This document shows positions 14,944 through 21,690 of a DNA stretch of 24,320 nucleotides, in pieces. Position 1 is the stretch's first letter. Each line of letters opens with the position of its first letter. Both the position numbers and the translations under genes were made by a program. Below the pieces are notes generated by a model that made no database searches, had not been told where the DNA came from, and saw only the letters and a list, made by a program, of their open reading frames with translations. This stretch comes from JAWWPY01 sp964412845. Lineage in GTDB: Bacteria > Actinomycetota > Actinomycetes > Streptosporangiales > Streptosporangiaceae. The stretch spans positions 1 through 24,320 of the forward strand of contig CAYPQM010000106.1 of assembly GCA_964412845.1 (NCBI GenBank), given 5' to 3'.

Positions 14944-17034
14944 ATGAGTGACTACGCGGGAGTCGATCCGGACCGGGTCGCCAAGGCCGCATCGGCGCTG
15001 GAGAACCTGCGGGACACGCTGGCGGCGCACGTGCCGGCGATCGTTACCACGATGAACTCCTACAGCTCCCCGGTGAGCCTGGCCATCCTGCGGCAGGCCC
15101 AGGCCCGTTCCGTGATCGACGCGGCCGACATGCGGGCCCGCAGCCAGCTCGCCTACCGGCTCGCGGCGCTGGACAACCAGATGATGGTGTGCCCGCCCGG
15201 CGGCCTGGTGACCATCCCGTGGGACGGCCCGACCGTGGACGCCGCGGCGGCTCAGGCGGACGCCCAGCTGCTGGCGCAGGCCGAGGGCAATCCCGGCGAC
15301 CCGCAGTCGAAGGCCAACATCCAGGCGGTCGCGCTGGACATCCAGGACCACCTGGGCGACCCCGCCTACCTGGCGGCCTTCTACGATCAGGCGGCCCCGA
15401 TGGTGGCGAAGCTGGCCACCGTGCTGCACAACATGGACGCCGGCGCTGTCCCGGCCAACTACAACACCCGGTTCGCCGTGCTGACCCCGGCTGACGAGAA
15501 GATCCTGGCCACGTTCGGCAGCGGGCTCGCCGCGGCGGACAAGGCCGGGCTGTCACCTCAGGCCGTAGCGCAGATCGTGAACGCCCCCGACCTGTGGTCC
15601 GCGTCGATGCTGGTCAAGTTCGGCCCGCCCGGCTCGGCCTACGCCACCCAGGAGGGCACCGGCGCTCAGCCGCAGCCGAGCCTGCTGGCCCAGCTGACCC
15701 AGAAGGTCTTCGAGGCCCAGCAGGCCGGGAAGATCGCGCTGCCGCTCGGCGGGTGGAACGTCGGGATGCAGGACCGCGATCAGATCGAGAACGCGCTGGC
15801 CGCCTTCGATCCGCTCAGCGCGCTGCTGCAGCGTGACGCGGAGAACAAGGCCGCGGCATGGCAGGTCCTCGGCGGCCCGGACGGCAACGCGCTCGCGAAC
15901 ATGCTGCTGAACAACCCCTACACCAAGTACACCTACAGCAACGAGACCAACCCTCCTGGGTCCGGCAAGTTCCCGGCCACCTTCACCGGGTACGGGCCGA
16001 CCCAGAAGCTCGACGGCCTCGAGCTGGTCTACCTGAACTGGCTGCCCGATCAGACGGTCGCGAACTTCCTCGACGCCGCCACCTCGGCAGGCCGGGGCAC
16101 CGGGGATGCCAACGACCCGGTCAACCCGTACAAGCTGTCCGCTCAGGCGGCAGTCAACATCATCGAGAACACCCCGCCCCCGTGGAGTAAGGACGGCCAG
16201 GCTCAGCCGTCCTTCTCGCCGGCGGTCACCCACGCGCTGACTGACGCGTTCCTGCGCTACCTGCCCGATATCGCCGCATCCGCCGGGTACAACGGGAAGG
16301 ACCCGTTCGTCACCCAGTACGCCGGCGGGAAGGGGCCCTGGACACTCAACATCCCGAGTGGCCAGCTCTCGAACTACTTGATGCAGCTCAGCGCCGACCC
16401 GAACAACTACGGCTACATCAAGGGCGCCGTGGCGTCCAAGATGGGCGTGGCCTTCGGCCTGAAGGTCCAGGGCATCACGGACGGCACGAACGACGATCCG
16501 TACGCCGACCTCGCCTCGCTGTACGGGCGGCTGGTCACCGAGGAAAACAACCTGAACTTCAGCGCCGCGCAGCAGCAGGACGCCGAGAACGCCGAGCTGA
16601 ACTCGATAGTCTCCTTCGGCGAGAGCTTCATCGGCGACATCCCCGTCATCGGCGGGCCGGCGAACCAACTGCTGAGCTACGACCAGCGTTTCGCGGTCCT
16701 CGGCATCCCGCAGGTCCCGCAGTTCAGCACCGACAACGCGAGCCAGGCCCTGCAGGCCGGCCGGCAGAACTTCACCGATGCCCAGCTCAAGGCGATGATC
16801 CCGCTCATCCAGGGACTGGCCCAGCAGGGCGTGATCAAACCGCAGCCGTCCTGGTACCAGAACGGGCAGGTCATCCCCAACAATGCGTTCTGGGAGTGGT
16901 GGCGGGAGAACAAGGGCATGGGCATCACCAACAAGAGCCTGGCCGGAAACCCGACGAAAGAGCTCGACGAGTGGTACCAGGAGACGTACGAGTGGATGAA
17001 GCTGCAGAACGACTCCTACGCCAAGACGCAGTGA
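14944..17034 (+). CDS. Large T7SS-associated protein of unknown function with C-terminal WY/EWWRE domain
   Basis: This 696-residue protein has no signal peptide or membrane helix. It starts like a WXG-type helical domain (VDPDRVAKAASALENLRDTLAAHVPAIVTTM; RSQLAYRLAALDNQM at 65-79). It is then helical and soluble, with a motif reminiscent of large actinobacterial WXG-linked proteins (LGDPAYLAAFYDQ; NLNFSAAQQQDAENAELNSIVSFGESFIGDIPVIGG). I think it belongs with those large secreted or scaffold proteins, but assign no function. Residues about 575-665 carry a C-terminal domain with QPSWYQNGQV (635-644) and NAFWEWWRENKGMGI (647-661), which recurs in the adjacent lipoprotein. It follows its putative WXG100 partner by 14 nt, with a GCGGG-type weak RBS. 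Export by the T7SS motor is inferred from position and from the N-terminal helices. Confidence 0.7.
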   Translation: MSDYAGVDPDRVAKAASALENLRDTLAAHVPAIVTTMNSYSSPVSLAILRQAQARSVIDAADMRARSQLAYRLAALDNQMMVCPPGGLVTIPWDGPTVDAAAAQADAQLLAQAEGNPGDPQSKANIQAVALDIQDHLGDPAYLAAFYDQAAPMVAKLATVLHNMDAGAVPANYNTRFAVLTPADEKILATFGSGLAAADKAGLSPQAVAQIVNAPDLWSASMLVKFGPPGSAYATQEGTGAQPQPSLLAQLTQKVFEAQQAGKIALPLGGWNVGMQDRDQIENALAAFDPLSALLQRDAENKAAAWQVLGGPDGNALANMLLNNPYTKYTYSNETNPPGSGKFPATFTGYGPTQKLDGLELVYLNWLPDQTVANFLDAATSAGRGTGDANDPVNPYKLSAQAAVNIIENTPPPWSKDGQAQPSFSPAVTHALTDAFLRYLPDIAASAGYNGKDPFVTQYAGGKGPWTLNIPSGQLSNYLMQLSADPNNYGYIKGAVASKMGVAFGLKVQGITDGTNDDPYADLASLYGRLVTEENNLNFSAAQQQDAENAELNSIVSFGESFIGDIPVIGGPANQLLSYDQRFAVLGIPQVPQFSTDNASQALQAGRQNFTDAQLKAMIPLIQGLAQQGVIKPQPSWYQNGQVIPNNAFWEWWRENKGMGITNKSLAGNPTKELDEWYQETYEWMKLQNDSYAKTQ

Positions 17035-17043
17035 GGTAGCGCG

Positions 17044-17448
17044 GTGTCCATGAGGTGGCCGCGAGGGCTTGTCCTGCTGGCCGGTGTGGCCGGGCTCCTG
17101 CTCACGGCCTCCTGCACGTCGTCGGCGGCGAAGCCGAACAGCGTCGCGAGTTCGCAGGCCGCGGAGCAGGCGCGCGCCGCCAGGCTGCAGCCCGTGCTGG
17201 TCCAGTGCTTCGCCAGTCACGGCCTGATCCCGGCGAGCGACCTGGCCGGCCAGTCCTGGTACAAGTCCGGCCAGGTGACACTCAGCAACGCGTTCTATGA
17301 ATGGTGGCGGGAGCACGAAGGGCTGGGCGTGAAGGGCCGCGAGCTCGTCGTGTGGCTGAACGACGCGGCGAGCAACGGCACCTGGCCGACGAGCATCTGC
17401 GGGCCGATGCCTTCTTCGTCGTCCTTACGAACGCCCCCTCCCGGTTAG
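17044..17448 (+). CDS. Small lipoprotein sharing the WY/EWWRE domain of its neighbour
   Basis: This 134-residue protein has a lipoprotein signal: MSMRWPRG, a hydrophobic core and the lipobox LTAS-Cys24. The mature part holds AEQARAARLQPVLVQCFASHGLI and then SWYKSGQV (71-78) and NAFYEWWREHEGLGV (82-96), closely matching the C-terminus of the preceding 696-residue protein: 16 of 26 residues from S71 to V96 are identical. Two Cys residues (in VQCFAS and SICGPM) could form a disulfide. A GTG start at 17044, preceded by TGAGGTAG, is preferred; an ATG at 17050 is in frame. It sits 9 nt after the large gene, so they are co-expressed. The function is unknown: a cell-surface partner, decoy or anchor are possibilities suggested by the shared domain. 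Confidence 0.75.
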   Translation: MSMRWPRGLVLLAGVAGLLLTASCTSSAAKPNSVASSQAAEQARAARLQPVLVQCFASHGLIPASDLAGQSWYKSGQVTLSNAFYEWWREHEGLGVKGRELVVWLNDAASNGTWPTSICGPMPSSSSLRTPPPG

Positions 17449-17503
17449 ACCGTCATTGGTAGACTCCGCCGTGATATTGGGCCGATGACGCGGAGGACGT
17501 GGC

Positions 17504-18178
17504 ATGCGGCGAGAACGCCGGCAATGCCGGGGACGCAGGTTCGGCTGGGCCATGCTGGCCGCCACCGGTGCCTTAACGGTCGCCTGCGGCTCAACATCGG
17601 CGGGCACGTTCCACCCGGGCGGCAACGCCGGGACTGACCCGGCGGCGGCTTCGGTGCCGTCCGGCGGGGTCGGCGCGCACGCGCTGGCCTGGCCCCCGTT
17701 CGGCTCCGATGTGCACATCGTGATGCCCCCGTGGCTCCCGGCTGACTCCACCGAGATCCCGGCGGTGGTCACCGCCAAGGATTTCCTGCTCGCCTTCCTC
17801 TACGCCGAGTACCGGGGAAACCAGGACGACCGGTGGACGGGTTACGCCTCCGGGAGCGTGCTCACCGCGCTCAAATCGACTCTCGCGGCGCCGAGCGTGA
17901 CCACGGAGTCCTTCACCGGGACGATAGGTTTCTCGCACATGAACGCGGTCCCCGACCCCACCATCCCCGGGGCGGTCGAGGTGTCCGAGTGTTTCGACAA
18001 CTCGCGGTCGAACAATACCGACCTCGGCACCGGGAAGATCCTGGCCAATCAGGCTCCGGCCAGCCAGCAGCACTACCTCAACACGGATGTCCTGGCCAAG
18101 GACCGCAGCGGCCAGTGGCACGTGATCGCGGTGTACCCGGTCGTCTACTATCCCCAGGCACAGGAGTGCAAGCCATGA
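17504..18178 (+). CDS. Lipoprotein with NTF2-like-type C-terminal domain
   Basis: This 224-residue protein has a type II signal peptide: basic start, hydrophobic segment AMLAATGALT and lipobox LTVA-Cys28. A flexible Gly/Pro/Ala linker follows (about 29-80). Residues about 85-224 look like a helix-strand NTF2/SnoaL-type domain (AKDFLLAFLYAEYRGNQDDRWTGYASGSVLTALKSTL ... QHYLNTDVLAKDRSGQWHVIAVYPVVYY), similar in layout to domains found on envelope-secretion proteins. No catalytic motif is seen. GCGGAGGA precedes the ATG by about 8 nt. Its stop overlaps the start of the next gene (ATGA), coupling it to the secreted PKD-like protein. Confidence 0.7.
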   Translation: MRRERRQCRGRRFGWAMLAATGALTVACGSTSAGTFHPGGNAGTDPAAASVPSGGVGAHALAWPPFGSDVHIVMPPWLPADSTEIPAVVTAKDFLLAFLYAEYRGNQDDRWTGYASGSVLTALKSTLAAPSVTTESFTGTIGFSHMNAVPDPTIPGAVEVSECFDNSRSNNTDLGTGKILANQAPASQQHYLNTDVLAKDRSGQWHVIAVYPVVYYPQAQECKP

Positions 18179-19167
18179 TGAGGCGGCTCGCTATCGCGGG
18201 CGTCCTGCTGGCCGGGCTGCTCGCCCCGCTGGCCGCAGCCGGGCCAGCCCGCGCGGGTTCGGGCGTCGGCTGCAACGGCAACGACTGCTCAGTCCTGCTC
18301 AGCAACCTGATCACGCTGAAGGGCGATGTGGGCAGCGGCGCTTCACACGTTCCCGTCAACGTGCCTCCCCCGCCGTGCCTGTGGGAGCCGATCGGGAACC
18401 AGACCACGGGCAGCCAGAGCATCATCGGCCAGTACCCCAACCCCGACCCGGGGCTCCCGTTCGGGGTTTACGCGTCCGTGCAGCAGGCGAAGAAACTGCT
18501 GGCCAACGGCGGCCCGGCCGGCACCTGGTACATGCTGCCGGTGAACCCGGCCGCATCCCCGGCAGCCCAGCAGGAGTGCCTGAAACTGCCGCTGTACTAC
18601 TTCGCGGTGCCGGGAGCGGCGCTGCCCGCCCTGCCCATCCCGGACACGACGCTGGCCGCCTACGCCTACAACAACATGCTCATTCCCGCGCCGAGGGTCA
18701 GGATCAACCCCGCGAACCGGGGCTACGTCAACCTGGCCACCTATGTCTGGGGAACGTGGGCGCCGAGCCCCACCACTGGGCTCCGGGACGCCTACAAGAT
18801 CACTGCCACCCTGGGCAACGTGACGGTAACCGTCTGGGCGCAGCCGGCCACGGCCCATCCGTTCGCGCTCACCGTGGGCGGCCCCGGGACGGCGTACACG
18901 GCAGGCTGTGGGCCGGCCGGCTCGAACCTTCCGGTGGGCCGTGTGCCGGCCACGTCCGGGGCCGGCACGCCACCGGACTGCGGGGTGCTCTGGCAGGCGC
19001 CGGCTACCACCGCAAGCGTCAGCGCGACCGTCACCTGGACGGTCAGCTGGGGAGACGGCGACCTGAACGGCCCCGGCCCGAATGGTCTCCCGGCGATCAC
19101 GATGACCGGGCCGAACCCGCCGCTCGCCTTCCCGGTCGACGAAATCCAGAGCGTCAACGGCGGCTGA
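18175..19167 (+). CDS. Secreted PKD-like protein of actinobacterial pilus loci
   Basis: This 330-residue exported protein has a signal peptide (MMRRLAIAGVLLAGLLAPLA, cut after PARA near residue 27). The mature N-terminus has GCNGNDC and a P-P-P-P-C-L-W-E-P motif. Residues about 170-325 show the layout of a PKD-like domain often encoded with actinobacterial Tad genes: VNLATYVWGTW, then ITATLGNVTVTVWAQP, a Gly-rich GPGTAY, Cys-bearing AGCGP and PDCGVLW, VTWTVSW, and a terminal VDEIQSVN. It probably acts at the cell surface beside the pilus. The ATG at 18175 overlaps the previous stop and has AGGAG 8 nt upstream; the ATG at 18178 is an alternative. The prepilin peptidase follows beyond the gap. 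Confidence 0.75.
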   Translation: MMRRLAIAGVLLAGLLAPLAAAGPARAGSGVGCNGNDCSVLLSNLITLKGDVGSGASHVPVNVPPPPCLWEPIGNQTTGSQSIIGQYPNPDPGLPFGVYASVQQAKKLLANGGPAGTWYMLPVNPAASPAAQQECLKLPLYYFAVPGAALPALPIPDTTLAAYAYNNMLIPAPRVRINPANRGYVNLATYVWGTWAPSPTTGLRDAYKITATLGNVTVTVWAQPATAHPFALTVGGPGTAYTAGCGPAGSNLPVGRVPATSGAGTPPDCGVLWQAPATTASVSATVTWTVSWGDGDLNGPGPNGLPAITMTGPNPPLAFPVDEIQSVNGG

Positions 19168-19170
19168 CCG

Positions 19171-19196
19171 GAGCGGCCGGCCTGGAGCGGCCGGCC
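19171..19196 (+). repeat. 14-bp tandem repeat at the edge of the assembly gap
   Basis: GAGCGGCCGGCCTG is followed directly by GAGCGGCCGGCC and then by N. GC-only low-complexity sequence continues on the other side of the gap (CGCCCGGCCCGGCCCGGAGCGG). The array probably runs into the gap and may be what broke the assembly. Confidence 0.8.
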
Positions 19197-19296
19197 NNNN
19201 NNNNNNNNNNNNNNNNNNNNNNNNNNNNNNNNNNNNNNNNNNNNNNNNNNNNNNNNNNNNNNNNNNNNNNNNNNNNNNNNNNNNNNNNNNNNNNNN
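19197..19296. other. Assembly gap (100 N)
   Basis: Exactly 100 N mark a scaffold join whose true length is unknown. Reading frames drawn through it have no meaning. A short gene or repeat array could be missing between the PKD-like gene and the prepilin peptidase gene. Confidence 0.98.
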
Positions 19297-19385
19297 GCCC
19301 CGAGCGCCCGGCCCGGCCCGGAGCGGCCAGACGGGCGCGGCCAGGCGGCAGCGGTCCAGGGCGAGCGCCAGGATACTGGAGCATT

Positions 19386-20147
19386 GTGCACATAGCGGGC
19401 TGGGCGGTGACGGCGATCGCCGCTGCCGCCGGCCTGGTCATCGGCTCGTGGCTGACCACGGCGATCGCCCGGGTGCCGCATCGGCAGAGCGTGCTGCGCC
19501 CACGGGCGCGATGCCCCCGGTGCGGCGCCCGGCTGCACGCCGCTGACCTGATCCCGGTCGCAGGCTGGCTGCGCCGCCGTGGCCGGTGCCGGGACTGCGG
19601 GGAGGCCTTCGGCGCCTGGTATCTGCTGGCCGAGCTGGGTACCGCCGTGCTGTTCGCCGCCCTGGCGCTGCGGCTCGGTTTCAGCCCGGCGCTGCCCGCG
19701 TTCTGCTACCTGGCCGCGGTCGGCCTGGCCCTGGCCATCATCGACATCCAGCATCAGCGGCTGCCCGACGCGCTGACCCTGACGTCCTACCCGGTGGCCC
19801 TGCTGCTGCTCGGCCTGGCCGCGCTGGTCACCGCGGACGGCGGCGGCCGCTTCCTGGATGCCCTGATCGGCATGGCCGCCTTCACCCTGTTCTTCCTGCT
19901 GCAGGCGCTGATCTACCCGGCCGGGATGGGCTGGGGGGACGTGAAGCTCTCCGGCCTGATCGGCCTGTACCTCGGCTGGTTCGGGCTCACCGTCGCGGTG
20001 GCCGGCCTGCTCGCCGGGTACCTGCTGGCCGCGCTGACCGCGATCGCCCTGCTGGTCACCCGGCGGGCGACCCGCAAGTCACAGATCCCGTTCGGCCCGT
20101 TCATGCTCGCGGGGGCGCTGCTAGCGATCGTGGCCAGCGGCTTGTAG
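19386..20147 (+). CDS. Type IV prepilin peptidase (A24 family aspartic protease)
   Basis: This polytopic membrane peptidase of about 253 residues cleaves prepilin leaders and usually N-methylates the new N-terminus. It has the full PilD-type plan: an N-terminal helix (5-27), a cytoplasmic four-Cys zinc motif CPRC...CRDC (Cys43, 46, 68, 71), then several helices with both catalytic aspartates, Asp120 in IIDIQHQRLPD and Asp185 in GMGWGDVK. Having both the methylase-type zinc region and the A24 core distinguishes it from the short TadV/FppA form. The GTG at 19386 is chosen because GGAG lies 4 nt upstream and it starts right at the first helix; the frame is open further upstream into the gap. The stop TAG lies inside the left inverted repeat of the RCC1 element. 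Its substrate is probably the prepilin at 37-276. Confidence 0.9.
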   Translation: MHIAGWAVTAIAAAAGLVIGSWLTTAIARVPHRQSVLRPRARCPRCGARLHAADLIPVAGWLRRRGRCRDCGEAFGAWYLLAELGTAVLFAALALRLGFSPALPAFCYLAAVGLALAIIDIQHQRLPDALTLTSYPVALLLLGLAALVTADGGGRFLDALIGMAAFTLFFLLQALIYPAGMGWGDVKLSGLIGLYLGWFGLTVAVAGLLAGYLLAALTAIALLVTRRATRKSQIPFGPFMLAGALLAIVASGL

Positions 20148-20150
20148 GTT

Positions 20151-20190
20151 CCCATTTCTGATGTCCCTTTCCCGTTTCTGATGTCCCCTG
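20151..20190 (+). repeat. Two 20-bp direct repeats at left end of the element
   Basis: CCCATTTCTGATGTCCCTTT and CCCGTTTCTGATGTCCCCTG stand head to tail with an exact 20-bp period. TTTCTGATGTCCC is identical in both. The first unit is also the left inverted repeat of the element and matches 21671-21690 in reverse complement. Confidence 0.9.
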
Positions 20191-20219
20191 TCTGGCCCAT
20201 CGGGGACACAAGAGTGGGA
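20171..20219 (+). terminator. Hairpin after prepilin peptidase, possible terminator
   Basis: The second repeat pairs with an inverted copy at 20202-20219. The arms are CCC-gt-TTCT-ga-TGTCCCC and GGGGACA-c-AAGA-gt-GGG, around a 13-nt loop. That is about 14 paired bases with small internal loops, starting 24 nt after the peptidase stop. No U-tract follows. It could terminate transcription of the peptidase or be part of a transposon end. Confidence 0.45.
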
Positions 20220-20245
20220 CGACTGGTCTGACCGTTGCTTCTTTG

Positions 20246-20288
20246 CGTAACTAGCCGCCCTCGTTCTGAACGGAGCTCTATAGTTACG
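20246..20288. promoter_or_regulatory. Spaced 8-bp inverted repeat with a TATAGT hexamer
   Basis: CGTAACTA (20246-20253) and TAGTTACG (20281-20288) are perfect reverse complements around 27 nt. The right arm overlaps TATAGT (20279-20284), close to a consensus -10, but no good -35 lies 17 nt upstream. The surroundings (20236-20320) are AT-rich for this genome. It could be an operator or promoter inside the element; the nearest plus-strand start is about 440 nt away. Confidence 0.3.
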
Positions 20289-20369
20289 TTCTGTCACAAT
20301 CGTTAGCTTTTGTCAGGACAGGGTTCGGCTGAGCCCGGCGGTGCGAGAGGCGGCGCGTGAATCCTGAGA

Positions 20370-20402
20370 GGTAGCCGAGCTGCTGGACGCAGCTCGGCTA
20401 CC
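20370..20402 (-). terminator. Perfect 13-bp stem hairpin, terminator of the protease remnant
   Basis: GGTAGCCGAGCTG, a 7-nt loop CTGGACG and CAGCTCGGCTACC form a flawless 13-bp stem 26 nt beyond the stop of the minus-strand protease fragment. There is no long U-tract, as is common in actinomycetes. Its survival next to a truncated gene shows that the 3' end of an intact transcription unit was carried here or left here. Confidence 0.75.
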
Positions 20403-20428
20403 TGCCGGGCGGGGGTTGCCGGACCCCG

Positions 20429-20632
20429 TTATGGGGTGCAGCCCTGGGTGGACACAGGCGCCGTTGCGCTGGCGGCCGCTTTGGCGTCGGCCTGTATATA
20501 CGCGGCGGTCAGCGCGAACCCGGTGTCTGGCACCCCGGACTCCACGGCCTGCAGCACGCCGTCAACGGTTCCGCTCGGGCTCAGCAGCGGCCCGCCGGAG
20601 TCGCCCGGGACCAGCGCCCGGATTGCCACGCA
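20429..20632 (-). pseudogene. 3' remnant of a MarP-like trypsin-fold serine protease
   Basis: Only the C-terminal 67 or so residues remain. The segment AIRALVPGDSGGPLL contains the catalytic Ser of a chymotrypsin-like protease (codon at 20597-20599). It is followed by GTVDGVLQAVESGVPDTGFALTA and an Ala-rich end with VSTQGCTP, as in the C-terminus of actinobacterial MarP-type membrane-anchored periplasmic proteases. The His and Asp of the triad and the membrane domain are absent. Upstream of about 20632 the frame continues, but the protein becomes Arg/Pro-rich noise overlapping the RCC1 gene's 5' region. A break therefore lies near 20632, and the RCC1 gene occupies the place of the missing part. 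No functional protease can come from this stump. Confidence 0.7.
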
Positions 20633-20715
20633 GAGCCAAGTCGAAGCGGAGCCGCATCGAGGTGGTGCCCGGCCACGATCCGTCGACGAGGTCATCGGCC
20701 GTCTACCCCGTCTGG

Positions 20716-20722
20716 CGAGGAG
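20716..20722 (+). promoter_or_regulatory. Ribosome binding site of the RCC1 gene
   Basis: GAGGAGG a few bases before ATG 20728 is one of the strongest SD sequences in the window. It fixes the start despite a long open frame upstream. Confidence 0.65.
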
Positions 20723-20727
20723 GCGGA

Positions 20728-21591
20728 ATGCGAGCAAACACGTCGGCGCTGGCAGCCGGGAGGCGTCATTCGGTCGGTCGCCGCCGGGACGGGACTGTTG
20801 TCGCCGTGGGGAACGATGCGGCCGGCGAGTGCCGTGTCGGGCGGTGGGAAGACGTCGTCGCCGTGGCAGCGGGCAATGTCCATACCGCGGCCAACACGGG
20901 AAGGTCTCACACGGTCGGACTTCGATCGGACGGCACCGTGCTGGCAACGGGGTGGAACGGCGACGGCCAATGCGATGTCGCCGCTTGGCGAGACGTCACA
21001 GCCGTGGCCGCGGGCTGGCGCCGCACGCTCGGACTCCTTGCGAATGGCGCCGTGCTGGCGGTCGGCCGAAGCTCAGAAGGACAGTGCGACGTGCAGTCCT
21101 GGCGCGAGATGGTGGCCCTCTCCTGCGGCGACTGGCATTCAGTCGGAGTCCGGGCGGACGGTTCAGCATTGGCCGCGGGAAACAATCGCCGAGGACAGTG
21201 CGCCGTTGACGACTGGCGCGGTCTCACCGCCGTCGCAGCCGGATATCTGCACACCGTCGCTCTCAGACGCGACGGGCGGGTCCTCGCGGCCGGGGACCGG
21301 ACCACCGGGGTGTGCGATGTCGATGAGTGGGAAGATGCGGTGGCGCTGGCCGCGGGCAGCTACCACACCGTCGGAGTCACGGCGTCGGGGCGGGTCCTCG
21401 CAGCCGGAGACAACAGCCACGGGCAGTGCGACGTCGGCGATTGGCAGGACATCGTCGCGGTGGCGGCGGGTTCCACTCACACCCTCGGCCTGCGCGCCGA
21501 CGGTACGGTCCTCAGCGCAGGCAACAATGCCAGCTGTCAGTGCAACGTCGACTCCTGGTCGGGAATCCAGGTTCCAAGTGCCAGAGCCTGA
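20728..21591 (+). CDS. RCC1-like seven-repeat beta-propeller protein
   Basis: This 287-residue protein consists almost wholly of seven RCC1-type repeats of 38 residues with the consensus HTVGLRxDGTVLAxGxNxxGQCDVxxWxDxVAVAAG. Seven blades would close one beta-propeller. Repeat 1 carries an 8-residue insertion (VHTAANTG) before repeat 2, repeat 3 has SCG in place of AAG, and repeat 7 has CQC for GQC. There is no signal peptide, so it is probably cytoplasmic. Such propellers bind proteins or nucleic acid; the partner is unknown. The ATG at 20728 is chosen because GAGGAGG ends 5 nt before it, although the frame is open upstream. Base composition is slightly lower in GC than the flanks, and the gene lies inside the inverted-repeat segment next to a truncated protease gene, which suggests acquisition. 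Confidence 0.85.
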   Translation: MRANTSALAAGRRHSVGRRRDGTVVAVGNDAAGECRVGRWEDVVAVAAGNVHTAANTGRSHTVGLRSDGTVLATGWNGDGQCDVAAWRDVTAVAAGWRRTLGLLANGAVLAVGRSSEGQCDVQSWREMVALSCGDWHSVGVRADGSALAAGNNRRGQCAVDDWRGLTAVAAGYLHTVALRRDGRVLAAGDRTTGVCDVDEWEDAVALAAGSYHTVGVTASGRVLAAGDNSHGQCDVGDWQDIVAVAAGSTHTLGLRADGTVLSAGNNASCQCNVDSWSGIQVPSARA

Positions 21592-21620
21592 GCAGCGGGA
21601 CAGGAAACCTGGACGGGCCT

Positions 21621-21690
21621 GGGGACATATCGCGGGACCGTCCGGTTCGCTCCTGCTCACCCGCTCCTGCGGGGACACCAGAAATGGGAC
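21621..21690 (-). repeat. Right-end repeats of the element
   Basis: GGGGACATATCGCGGGACC (21621-21639) and GGGGACACCAGAAATGGGAC (21671-21690) are two copies of the end motif, both inverted relative to the left-end copies and 50 bp apart. The outer copy is the closer match. The rest of 21592-21741, between the RCC1 stop and the murB stop, holds no gene. Confidence 0.75.

Noticed and set aside
15553..17316. Minus-strand open frame of 587 codons opposite the large T7SS protein
   Set aside because: Val/Arg/Gly-rich shadow that spans two genes and an intergenic space on the plus strand; no recognisable domain.
18375..20147. Single frame running from within the PKD-like gene through the gap into the peptidase
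   Set aside because: It exists only because N codons do not interrupt it. The left half is a shadow of the PKD-like gene, and the peptidase has its own start at 19386.
20416..20727. Upstream extension of the RCC1 frame
   Set aside because: The translation is Arg/Pro-rich, overlaps the antisense protease remnant and lacks RCC1 repeats; a strong SD marks 20728 as the start.
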